Virus record (IMG/VR): IMGVR_UViG_3300032093_000340
Location: 1 to 39,179 of that record
DNA from: a virus
Direction: 5' to 3' (one strand)
Length of the DNA: 39,179 nucleotides
Part shown: in pieces, positions 32,028-38,028 of the stretch
How positions within the stretch are numbered: position 1 is the stretch's first letter
Layout: each line of letters begins with the position of its first letter
Program-made: the position numbers and the translations under genes
The notes under the pieces: model-generated
Seen by the model: only the letters and a program-made list of their open reading frames with translations
What the model was told of the DNA's origin: nothing
Databases searched by the model: none

Positions 32028-32216
32028 TTATTCCTCTTCTTCAAGTTCATCGTCGTTTAACTCAATATCATCGATAACTTCGATACCAACGATACCATCT
32101 TGGTCTAATAAATCACACATATCAACAGCAGAATATAATGTGTCTAACGCATCTTCTTCAGTTTCTCCTTTAATTATAAGTTTAACATACGCGTTATAAT
32201 TGTTTAATTTGTCCAT
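32028..32216 (-). CDS. Small acidic protein, first gene of the leftward operon
   Basis: 62 residues from the ATG at 32216 (MDKLNNYNAYVKLIIKGETE), preceded by GAGGAAA. A longer frame would start inside the promoter and is rejected. A beta-alpha-beta pattern (AYVKLIIKGETEEDALDTLY, then GIVGIEVIDD) ends in a run of Asp/Glu. It resembles small ACT-like or ferredoxin-like folds only in length. Function unknown. Confidence 0.6.
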   Translation of the reverse strand: MDKLNNYNAYVKLIIKGETEEDALDTLYSAVDMCDLLDQDGIVGIEVIDDIELNDDELEEEE

Positions 32217-32247
32217 AATTAATTTCCTCAAAAATTTGGATGTAATA

Positions 32248-32276
32248 AGTATACCCCCCAAACAAATAAATGTCAA
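32248..32276 (-). promoter_or_regulatory. Sigma70-type promoter, leftward
   Basis: The minus strand has TTGACA (32276-32271), a 17-base spacer ending in a run of six G and TATACT (32253-32248). It starts the leftward small-gene operon. The rightward promoter at 32301-32329 lies 25 bases away. Confidence 0.78.
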
Positions 32277-32300
32277 CCTTTGTTAAATTAAATTTTAAAC

Positions 32301-32329
32301 TTGACATCGAAGGGTCACACCGTTATATA
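32301..32329 (+). promoter_or_regulatory. Sigma70-type promoter, rightward
   Basis: TTGACA (32301-32306), 17-base spacer, TATATA (32324-32329). It is divergent from the leftward promoter and forms the switch point between the two gene directions in this window. Confidence 0.72.
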
Positions 32330-32367
32330 TAATGTACGCGAACGTTAAACACTGACTTGGAGTTGAT

Positions 32368-32589
32368 ATGGAAACGTTGTACGTCATTGGTATTATAACT
32401 TTATTTATTTGTATTAGTTATATGGTTATATTACCTATATTATGGAAACGTATGAATAAATTTAATCAAAGTTTATTTGAACGTTGTTGGGAGCACGAAA
32501 AGTTCTTAATGACTATTTATGATAGGTGTGACGAGCAGATTCAAGAAGAAATAGAAAAATATCTTAATAACGTACCTCCTTTACGATAA
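32368..32589 (+). CDS. Small membrane protein
   Basis: 73 residues. One membrane segment at about 5-25 (YVIGIITLFICISYMVILPI) is followed by a soluble helix (FNQSLFERCWEHEKFLMTIY, then DRCDEQIQEEIEKYL). TTGGAG lies six bases before the ATG. It is the first rightward gene and lies 12 bases before the HExxH gene. Function unknown. Confidence 0.58.
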   Translation: METLYVIGIITLFICISYMVILPILWKRMNKFNQSLFERCWEHEKFLMTIYDRCDEQIQEEIEKYLNNVPPLR

Positions 32590-32601
32590 CATGGAGTTTG
32601 T

Positions 32602-33072
32602 ATGCCACCACGCAAAAAGCGAATCACCAAAAAAGCATTGTTTCAAAAAACTATCGAAATTATCCAACCCATCCTGCGATTGAGTGACTGGAAGATTATG
32701 GTGGTTTTTTCCCATTCTCAGCGGATGAAAGAGACGGCAACGTGTGAAGCTGCACCAGAGTATAAAGTAGCTAAAATTAGATTAAATTCATACGAAATGC
32801 CCAATCTATCTCATGAAGAAATCGTATCCACCGCCATTCACGAAATGTTGCATTGTGTCTTGTGGGAATTGGGAGAATGGGGATATAAACTTAGCCGAAA
32901 GGACGAGACTAAATTAGAATTGAGTAGAAAATATGAAGAAGCAGCCGTCACCAATCTAGAAAAGATTTTTTTACCTCTTCTAGAAGAAACCATCAACGCT
33001 GAACTTAAGGTACACGGATATTATGGGGTTGACTTGACTTTTACTGATTTCGGTGTGTCTACCGAAAGATAA
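32602..33072 (+). CDS. HExxH metallopeptidase-like protein (SprT-like)
   Basis: 156 residues. The zinc-protease motif is AIHEMLHCVLWELGE (His80, Glu81, His84), with a preceding strand AKIRLNSYEMPNLSHEEIVS. This arrangement is like SprT and other small zincin-like phage proteins. The third metal ligand is not obvious, although acidic residues lie further on (ELSRKYEEAAVTNLEK). The basic start MPPRKKRITKKAL may bind nucleic acid. If active, it would cleave phage or host proteins. The gene is relatively rich in G and C and is followed by a strong terminator. Confidence 0.66.
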   Translation: MPPRKKRITKKALFQKTIEIIQPILRLSDWKIMVVFSHSQRMKETATCEAAPEYKVAKIRLNSYEMPNLSHEEIVSTAIHEMLHCVLWELGEWGYKLSRKDETKLELSRKYEEAAVTNLEKIFLPLLEETINAELKVHGYYGVDLTFTDFGVSTER

Positions 33073-33096
33073 ATAATACTTATATAGGTAAGTTTA

Positions 33097-33143
33097 GAAA
33101 GGGTTTATGTAACAGAAATGTTATATAAGCCCTTTCGTTTTTT
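33097..33143 (+). terminator. Rho-independent terminator
   Basis: GAAAGGG (33097-33103) pairs with CCCTTTC (33130-33136), with further pairing of TTAT/ATAA and TAAC/GTTA inside. It is followed by G and then six T. It ends the early rightward transcript before the lysis genes. Confidence 0.88.
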
Positions 33144-33167
33144 ACACACTTTAATGTATTGTATATT

Positions 33168-33344
33168 ATGATACACACTATTATTGATGTTTGGGGATAC
33201 TTAAACATTATAATGGTTATAGTACTAATACTGTTTGGGTTAAACCCCAGCGGGTTTCTTGATGTGGTAGATTGGGTTCATCGTCGTTATGTTAACATAC
33301 ACAAATGGATACGAAATCTATGGCAAAAGAACAAAGTAATTTAG
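33168..33344 (+). CDS. Small membrane protein before the lysis cassette
   Basis: 58 residues from the ATG at 33168 (MIHTIIDVWGYLNIIMVIVL); an earlier TTG is less likely. One membrane segment (LNIIMVIVLILFGLNPSGF) is followed by a basic, Trp-rich amphipathic helix (WVHRRYVNIHKWIRNLWQKN). No clear ribosome site precedes it, and its end overlaps the next gene by 40 bases, so it is less secure than the others. Its topology would fit a holin-type or pinholin-like peptide. Confidence 0.42.
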   Translation: MIHTIIDVWGYLNIIMVIVLILFGLNPSGFLDVVDWVHRRYVNIHKWIRNLWQKNKVI

Positions 33345-33814
33345 ATCCAAAGATGGCACTTAAGAAAACCCAAATCGAAGCATCTATTGACCTCAAACGC
33401 CAAGAGTTGATGGCTGATTTGGAACTTAAGAAAACTGAAAATGAATTGCGTAAAATGGAAGCTCATTCGACGGCAAAAGATGTCGCCAGTAAGTTTATTG
33501 GTAAGACGGCAATTCCGTGGATTGTACTATTAGTTATTGTCGGCGTTGTATCAAGTGCATTCCTCCCATCTGAATCACTCCCGGCAGTTATCGGATTAGT
33601 GTCTACTGCGGTAATGGCATTTATCACGATGTTGAGTGGTATCACGGGGACTAGAGAAAAAGAAGAGAAGCCGGAAATTGAAATCATCAAGAGCCTTATC
33701 AAGCAATTGGATGAAGCTCGTGAACCAATGAACGTAGAATTGGATGGTGATAATGTAGTAGTGTCAAAAGGCAACACCACAATGAAAACCACAGGCAAGA
33801 AAAGAGGAAGATAA
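33305..33814 (+). CDS. Putative holin / lysis membrane protein
   Basis: 169 residues from the ATG at 33305; the ATG at 33320 (MAKEQSNLDPK) is an equal candidate. A charged helical N-terminus (IDLKRQELMADLELKKTENE) is followed by two membrane helices at about 78-97 (IPWIVLLVIVGVVSSAFL) and 102-122 (VIGLVSTAVMAFITMLSGI), then a soluble tail. It is directly followed, with TAATG overlap, by another membrane/coiled-coil gene and by two lysins. This supports a role in lysis, by inference from position and topology. Confidence 0.55.
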   Translation: MDTKSMAKEQSNLDPKMALKKTQIEASIDLKRQELMADLELKKTENELRKMEAHSTAKDVASKFIGKTAIPWIVLLVIVGVVSSAFLPSESLPAVIGLVSTAVMAFITMLSGITGTREKEEKPEIEIIKSLIKQLDEAREPMNVELDGDNVVVSKGNTTMKTTGKKRGR

Positions 33815-34179
33815 TGTTCATACCAAATAAAACCTTTCATGCAATAAGAGTAAGCATACTATCGGTTATTACTGTTTTGTTGCTTGTCATTGCCGTCGAA
33901 TCGGTTTTATATATTCAGTTGTCACAAGACACTAATAAAAAACTTACGGATTTATCTGCAACGTTAGATTCAATATCAAATAAAACATCTAACAAGCATA
34001 GAGTTGTAGATAATCAAATAACAGATGCCGTAACATCTATCAGAGAAGTGTCAACTGGTATAAACGTTATCAACGAACAACTAACTACCAACAAGCGATT
34101 AGTCCAAATACTCATCGATAATGAATGTAAAGTTCAGCCATATTATATGGATAGTCGATTGAGGGAGTTTTGTCAATAA
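33814..34179 (+). CDS. Membrane/coiled-coil protein of lysis cassette (spanin- or antiholin-like)
   Basis: 121 residues. One membrane segment at about 14-36 (SILSVITVLLLVIAVESVLY) is followed by a coiled-coil ectodomain (NKKLTDLSATLDSISNKTSN, then VTSIREVSTGINVINEQLTT). A short Cys-containing end (CKVQPYYMDSRLREFC) could form a disulphide. A one-pass membrane helix with a periplasmic coiled coil is the layout of inner-membrane spanins and of T4 RI-like antiholins. The start overlaps the stop of the preceding gene (TAATG). The role is inferred. Confidence 0.5.
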   Translation: MFIPNKTFHAIRVSILSVITVLLLVIAVESVLYIQLSQDTNKKLTDLSATLDSISNKTSNKHRVVDNQITDAVTSIREVSTGINVINEQLTTNKRLVQILIDNECKVQPYYMDSRLREFCQ

Positions 34180-34196
34180 TCTTTTTGGAGAAAGGT

Positions 34197-34547
34197 ATGC
34201 TTAAAGGCTTTACACAAATTTTCAAAGACAGTAATGATTGGAATGAAAAAACAATTATTGGGTTTATGTCATTTGCTGTAATGGTTGCGATTGCAGTTGT
34301 AGATTTGGTCACAGGATTGGAAGGGGTAAATCTAGAAATTAAAGATTATATCTATCAATCGTTTGTGTACCTTACAATCGGTTCTTTTGGTATTGCCGGT
34401 TTGGAAAAGTTTTCACCTGTAGCTAAGGCACGTGCTGAAGCAGAAATTTCTAGTGGTGATTCTTCTAGTTCGGTTGACGTAGATGTAAACATAGGAACGG
34501 GTAACTGTACTTGCCCAAGTTGCGGTACTGAATTTAACAACGGATAA
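34197..34547 (+). CDS. Holin-like small membrane protein with C-terminal CxC/CxxC motif
   Basis: 116 residues from the ATG at 34197, preceded by GGAGAAAGG. Two membrane helices (IGFMSFAVMVAIAVVDLVTG; IYQSFVYLTIGSFGIAGLEK) are joined by an acidic loop. A hydrophilic Ser/Asp stretch and a C-terminal zinc-ribbon-like CTCPSCGTEF follow. Related two-helix proteins are common in T4-like environmental phages near lysins. It is a strong candidate for the holin, although the gene at 33305 competes for that role. Confidence 0.58.
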   Translation: MLKGFTQIFKDSNDWNEKTIIGFMSFAVMVAIAVVDLVTGLEGVNLEIKDYIYQSFVYLTIGSFGIAGLEKFSPVAKARAEAEISSGDSSSSVDVDVNIGTGNCTCPSCGTEFNNG

Positions 34548-34551
34548 TACT

Positions 34552-35157
34552 ATGTTTACCCGAGAACAGATAGAAGATGCTGTAAAGGAAAACGGTTATG
34601 TGTGGTTCGAGGGCCCTAAAGATTTTGACTTAAATATAGTTGGTGTTCGTAATCTTATGCCGACTATAAATAAAAAAGTTACAAATCTTTTTGATGATTG
34701 GATGACCGTCTCCTATAAAGCAGGTGGCGTGTGGAAGTTTCATTGTTGGCCATGCACCACAGATCCCGGCACAAAAGCCGTCAAGGAATTCAGTAATCCA
34801 AAAGGTGTGGCACGGTTGGTTCCAGGACAATATCGTGGTTCGCATACAATTGGATTGCATCAAGGAAAATACGAAGCACTTCGGCAACATCGTCCAGTTA
34901 AAGTATTTCGTGATGCAAACAAAGATATGACGTTTGATGAGAACGTAATTGACGTTGGAATCTTTGGTATTAACATTCATCGTTCAAATCCAAAAACAGA
35001 ATCCACTTATGTAGAAAATTGGAGTGAAGGATGTCAAGTATTTAAACGAGTCAAAGATTTTGATTTGTTTATGAGTATTTGTAATAAAGCAAAGGTTATT
35101 CACGGTAATAGTTTTAGTTATACGTTATTAACCTCTGGAGATATTCGATGCAATTAG
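34552..35157 (+). CDS. Lysin-like protein with L,D-transpeptidase-type H...SxGC motif
   Basis: 201 residues with no signal peptide. The C-terminal third has FGINIHRSNPKTEST followed by WSEGCQVF: His143 and Ser158-x-Gly160-Cys161 mimic the HxxxN/SxGC catalytic pattern of the YkuD L,D-transpeptidase fold. Earlier segments (GVWKFHCWPCTTDPGTKAV; GSHTIGLHQGKYEALRQHRP) are conserved-looking and rich in His and Gly. Proteins with this signature are annotated as phage endolysins or carboxypeptidase-like. Here it sits between the holin candidates and the GH19 lysin. Activity on peptidoglycan cross-bridges is inferred, not shown. Confidence 0.6.
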   Translation: MFTREQIEDAVKENGYVWFEGPKDFDLNIVGVRNLMPTINKKVTNLFDDWMTVSYKAGGVWKFHCWPCTTDPGTKAVKEFSNPKGVARLVPGQYRGSHTIGLHQGKYEALRQHRPVKVFRDANKDMTFDENVIDVGIFGINIHRSNPKTESTYVENWSEGCQVFKRVKDFDLFMSICNKAKVIHGNSFSYTLLTSGDIRCN

Positions 35158-35750
35158 ATAAACTAAAAGGACACGTTCCCGATGCGGTATTAAGTCAAAT
35201 TCCACAAGTAATGGAAAAATTCCAAATTAATACCCCATTGAGATTGTGTCACTTTTTAGCACAATGTGCACACGAAAGTGGTAACTTTAAGGCAGTAACA
35301 GAAAATTTAAATTATAGTCCCGTATCATTACTAAAAGTATTTGGTAAATATTTTAATGAAAAGAACGTAGAAGCATATGCACGTAAACCAGAAAAGATTG
35401 CTAACCTCGTATACGGAAATAGAATGGGTAATGGTCCAGAAAGTAGTGGTGATGGATTTAAGTATCGAGGCCGTGGATATATCCAACTAACGGGTAAAGT
35501 CAACTACCAATCATTTGATAAAGTAGTAGATGAAGATATTACCACAAACCCAGACTTGGTAGCAACAAAATATCCATTATTATCTGCGGCATGGTTCTGG
35601 AACTCCAGAGCGTTGAATGCGTTAGCTGACAAGGGTGCAAGTGAATTAGATGTAACCGCTATTACCAAAAAGGTAAATGGTGGGACACACGGATTGGTTG
35701 ATCGTATTGAGAAATTCAATAAATTCTACGGGGTCTTGACAAAAAATTAA
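35148..35750 (+). CDS. GH19-type endolysin (chitinase-like muramidase)
   Basis: 200 residues. The family core is clear: LCHFLAQCAHESGNFKAVTE with catalytic Glu43 and Glu52, NLVYGNRMGNG, YRGRGYIQLTGKVNYQSF and SAAWFWNSRALNALAD. GH19 lysins cut glycan strands of peptidoglycan. There is no signal peptide, so export depends on a holin. The gene starts inside the last codons of the L,D-type lysin gene (10-base overlap). The -35 of the next promoter overlaps its stop codon. Confidence 0.88.
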   Translation: MQLDKLKGHVPDAVLSQIPQVMEKFQINTPLRLCHFLAQCAHESGNFKAVTENLNYSPVSLLKVFGKYFNEKNVEAYARKPEKIANLVYGNRMGNGPESSGDGFKYRGRGYIQLTGKVNYQSFDKVVDEDITTNPDLVATKYPLLSAAWFWNSRALNALADKGASELDVTAITKKVNGGTHGLVDRIEKFNKFYGVLTKN

Positions 35751-35763
35751 TTTAGTCTATATT
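35736..35763 (+). promoter_or_regulatory. Sigma70-type promoter for the macro-like gene
   Basis: TTGACA (35736-35741), 16-base spacer, TATATT (35758-35763). The start would lie about 20 bases before the ATG at 35793. The -35 overlaps the stop of the GH19 lysin. Confidence 0.7.
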
Positions 35764-35792
35764 TAAAGTTGTATGACTAAATGAGGTTACTT

Positions 35793-36158
35793 ATGAAAAA
35801 GAAAATATTTGTATTCGGAAGTAATCTTGCGGGGCGACACGGAAAAGGTGCCGCCCTTCGAGCTTATCAAGAACACGGTGCGATATACGGTCAAGGTGTG
35901 GGATTACAAGGTAATAGTTACGCCATACCAACAAAAGACGAAAACATACAATCGTTACCATTAAATAAAATTGAAAGATATGTACAACAGTTTATCAAAT
36001 TCGCAAAACTAAACCCAGATTTACAATTTGAAGTAACACGGGTTGGGTGTGGACTTGCTGGATACGAGGACAACGATATTGCTCCGATGTTCACCGAAGC
36101 GCCTTCTAATTGTATATTACCGGTAGGATGGAGAGCATATGCCAGTACGTCAAACTAA
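35793..36158 (+). CDS. Macro-domain-like protein
   Basis: 121 residues from the ATG at 35793 (MKKKIFVFGSNLAGRHGKGA); GAGG six bases upstream decides this start over the ATG at 35781. Family blocks: FGSNLAGRHGKGAALRAYQE, GQGVGLQGNSYAIPTKDE and FEVTRVGCGLAGYED. These match a family of small bacterial and phage proteins related to macro domains, which bind ADP-ribose or similar nucleotides. It may reverse or sense ADP-ribosylation, or process NAD-derived compounds (inference). It could serve as a counter-defence factor. Confidence 0.66.
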   Translation: MKKKIFVFGSNLAGRHGKGAALRAYQEHGAIYGQGVGLQGNSYAIPTKDENIQSLPLNKIERYVQQFIKFAKLNPDLQFEVTRVGCGLAGYEDNDIAPMFTEAPSNCILPVGWRAYASTSN

Positions 36159-36435
36159 AGAATTTTTACAACAGAAGCCGGTGACCTTGACAGAAACGGA
36201 AGAACATCTTATTGTTAAGCGTAAGTGGTGGGCCGTCACGTTGTTAATTATCGGTGGCATTATATTAGCAGGACGATTACCGCTTCCACTTTCTCTTCCT
36301 TATGTCTTGTTTTTCTTTGGTCACGGTGGTATGCTACATTCGTTCTATTTGAAACGAGATATTCCAATGGTCATCGTAAATTCCGTATGGTTATTGATTG
36401 ATGCCGTTGGAGCGTATCGGTGGATTGGGTCGTAA
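36139..36435 (+). CDS. Membrane protein
   Basis: 98 residues. A soluble N-terminus (VRQTKEFLQQKPVTLTETEE) is followed by three hydrophobic segments (WWAVTLLIIGGIILAG; LPYVLFFFGHGGMLHSFYL; MVIVNSVWLLIDAVGAY). It overlaps the end of the macro-like gene by 20 bases. Function unknown. Confidence 0.58.
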   Translation: MPVRQTKEFLQQKPVTLTETEEHLIVKRKWWAVTLLIIGGIILAGRLPLPLSLPYVLFFFGHGGMLHSFYLKRDIPMVIVNSVWLLIDAVGAYRWIGS

Positions 36436-36587
36436 AATCTCCATGCATCAAAATCTGTAAGATGGATAATAATATCTGTATAGGATGTTATCGTACTATT
36501 TCAGAGATTTCTAGATGGAAAACGCATAACGGCTTGACAAAAGTTTGGATATGGTGTAAGATACTAATCCGAAAAATTTGGAGTTAG
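36420..36587 (+). CDS. DUF1289-like Cys4 mini-protein, GTG start
   Basis: 55 residues, translated by hand. The peptide reads MDWVVKSPCIKICKMDNNIC, then IGCYRTISEISRW. The four Cys (9, 13, 20, 23) and the CxGC-x-RT-x-xE-I-xxW block match the DUF1289 family of small proteins thought to bind a metal or iron-sulphur centre. The GTG start has GGAG seven bases upstream, inside the overlap with the preceding membrane gene. The C-terminal 20 residues (VWIWCKILIRKIW) lie under the next promoter and look atypical. It is a real small gene by motif and ribosome site; its role is unknown. Confidence 0.68.
   Translation: MDWVVKSPCIKICKMDNNICIGCYRTISEISRWKTHNGLTKVWIWCKILIRKIWS
36534..36562 (+). promoter_or_regulatory. 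Sigma70-type promoter for the phosphoesterase gene
   Basis: TTGACA (36534-36539), 17-base spacer, TAAGAT (36557-36562). It lies inside the DUF1289-like gene, 27 bases before the ATG at 36590. Confidence 0.72.
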
Positions 36588-36589
36588 AT

Positions 36590-37117
36590 ATGCCAAATGT
36601 TTTTTTAATTTCTGATACGCATTTCGGACATGACAATATGTACCGATTTACGAACGCAGATGGAACACGGGTACGCCATCAGTTTGCGAACGCAGCTGAA
36701 GGTGACCAAACGATGATTGAAAATTGGAATAACGTAGTAAAACCTACGGATAAAGTATACCATTTGGGTGATGTCTTTATAAATCGAAAAGCTCGATTTA
36801 TTTTAGAAGCACTTAATGGTAAAAAAGTACTTATCAAAGGTAATCACGACATCTTTGATTTGGATAATTATGTACCTTATTTTAAAGACATTCGTGCTTA
36901 CCATGTACTAGATAAATTCATAATTAGTCACATCCCGATTCATAAAGATTCAATCGAACGCTTTAGGGGGAATGTACACGGACATCTTCACAGTAATGTG
37001 GTACGGCTTGACAATTCGAGCAATCCAGATGTACATTACAAGTCGGTATGTGTAGAACATATTAATTACACACCAATTGAATTGTCGGAAATACAAACTT
37101 ATTTTAATAGTATTTAA
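36590..37117 (+). CDS. Calcineurin-like metallophosphoesterase
   Basis: 175 residues from the ATG at 36590, preceded by TTGGAG; an upstream ATG at 36578 lacks a good site. The five metal blocks are in order: LISDTHFGH, YHLGDVF, IKGNHDIFD, ISHIPIH and NVHGHLHSN. These phosphoesterases bind two metal ions and cleave phosphodiesters. Phage members have been linked to nucleotide recycling and to reversal of nucleotide signals. The substrate cannot be told. It is the last protein gene before the tRNA and ncRNA segment. Confidence 0.87.
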   Translation: MPNVFLISDTHFGHDNMYRFTNADGTRVRHQFANAAEGDQTMIENWNNVVKPTDKVYHLGDVFINRKARFILEALNGKKVLIKGNHDIFDLDNYVPYFKDIRAYHVLDKFIISHIPIHKDSIERFRGNVHGHLHSNVVRLDNSSNPDVHYKSVCVEHINYTPIELSEIQTYFNSI

Positions 37118-37137
37118 TACTTATTTAAGATTGGGAC

Positions 37138-37166
37138 TTGACAAACTCAACACGCTGGTGTATAAT
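37138..37166 (+). promoter_or_regulatory. Perfect consensus sigma70 promoter of the RNA segment
   Basis: TTGACA (37138-37143), exactly 17 bases, TATAAT (37161-37166). This is a textbook E. coli-type consensus with no mismatch, driving the tRNA and ncRNA segment. Confidence 0.88.
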
Positions 37167-37172
37167 TAAAGT

Positions 37173-37319
37173 GTGGTCGGAATTACCCCCGAGTAATCGG
37201 GCAGTCCAAAAGACGGTTAGATAATCTCCTTCCACATAAAAGGTTTACTTTCCGAGTTCCCGGCCTCCGACAACGAGGAAATAACTCCGACGTATGGCTC
37301 ACGACACGAGCCACTCTAC
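37173..37319 (+). ncRNA. Structured leader RNA before tRNA-Glu
   Basis: No protein gene is seen. Hairpins include CCCGA-GTAA-TCGGG (37188-37201, a GNRA-type loop), CCTC/GAGG (37264-37278) and TGGCTC/GAGCCA (37295-37313). A longer pairing of GTGTGG with CCACAT is possible near the start. It begins just after the consensus promoter and ends at tRNA-Glu. Confidence 0.4.
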
Positions 37320-37391
37320 GCCGCGTTCGTCTATCGGTTAGGACATAGCCCTTTCAAGGCTAGAAGGCGGGTTCGATTCCCGCACGCGGTA
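37320..37391 (+). tRNA. tRNA-Glu (UUC)
   Basis: 72 nt. The acceptor pairs GCCGCGT/ACGCGGT (one G-U) plus discriminator A. The anticodon stem TAGCC/GGCTA closes the loop CTTTCAA, with anticodon TTC. The T-arm is canonical (GGTTCGATTCC core). CCA is not encoded. Confidence 0.95.
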
Positions 37392-37644
37392 CTTGGTGCA
37401 CCGAAGCGCAGTCGAGGTGATGAAATGAAAGAACGTGCAAAATCTTTCAGCCAAAAGTTCCCGTCAGCTTCAATGGTTGTCTGACGTTAAACAATGAATC
37501 ATTCCGTTTCCACGACACGGGATACGCTGTGGGGTTGGTTAGTGCTTTCTTACCAAACAAGAAACGCAAAGGTTAAGGGGAGCGGGTCTAGACCGCGCGA
37601 CATCCTTGGGTAACTGGAAACTACCTCAATTGTCACCCCTCTGA
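37392..37644 (+). ncRNA. Structured spacer between tRNA-Glu and tRNA-Gln
   Basis: 253 bases without a credible protein gene. Hairpins: TGAAAGA/TCTTTCA (37426-37449), GTCAG/CTGAC (37463-37485) and TTGGT/ACCAA (37535-37556). A domain closed by AGGGG/CCCCT (37576-37640) contains the palindrome GGTCTAGACC (37585-37594). Its density of stems suggests a folded RNA rather than plain spacer. No known family is recognised. Confidence 0.4.
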
Positions 37645-37715
37645 TGCCCACTCGTATAATGGCAATACAGTTGACTTTGGATCAACGAATCGTGGTTCGA
37701 TTCCATGGTGGGCAA
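37645..37715 (+). tRNA. tRNA-Gln (UUG)
   Basis: 71 nt. Acceptor TGCCCAC/GTGGGCA plus A; anticodon stem GTTGA/TCAAC with loop CTTTGGA, anticodon TTG; regular T-arm with GGTTCGATTCC. CCA is not encoded. Confidence 0.94.
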
Positions 37716-37719
37716 TAAC

Positions 37720-37836
37720 AGATGTGCAACGAGGGCAACGCCTGTGGTGGGGGCTACGTTCGAGTAACATAGTTGTCTAGTAACATTGGTGTGTGAACGA
37801 CACGTTGAGCGACCTGGTCACATCTACTCTTTTTGT
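37720..37836 (+). ncRNA. Structured RNA domain closed by a 7-bp long-range stem
   Basis: AGATGTG (37720-37726) pairs with CACATCT (37819-37825), followed by a short T-run. Inside are GGGC/GCCT and GTGT/ACAC hairpins and a CTA-GTT/AAC-TAG arm with loop CGAGT. It lies between tRNA-Gln and the lipoprotein gene and might end or separate the upstream transcript. Confidence 0.4.
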
Positions 37837-37875
37837 TCCTAGCAGTTCCTAATTAACTTTTAAATGGAGTACAAT

Positions 37876-38028
37876 ATGTACAAGTTTCTTCTTGTTCTTA
37901 CTGTTGCTACGTTGACCGCTTGCAGCACAAAGGAAGTTGCCGAAACTACGGCAGATTCTACTGCTGTAGCTATCGATTCGGTCAAGGTAACTACCGACAG
38001 TGCTGTTGTTGATTCAACCGCTAAGTAA
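37876..38028 (+). CDS. Small lipoprotein embedded in the tRNA cluster
   Basis: 50 residues, translated by hand: MYKFLLVLTVATLTACSTKE at the start. A signal peptide with the lipobox LTAC places the lipidated Cys at residue 16. The mature part is only 35 residues, with Asp/Ser/Thr/Val repeats such as DSTAVAIDSVKVTTDSAVVD. GGAG lies six bases before the ATG. Small phage lipoproteins often cause superinfection exclusion or change the outer membrane (as T5 Llp does), but no such role is proved here. Codons look well adapted and uniform. A hammerhead ribozyme begins at the base after the stop codon. Confidence 0.8.
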   Translation: MYKFLLVLTVATLTACSTKEVAETTADSTAVAIDSVKVTTDSAVVDSTAK

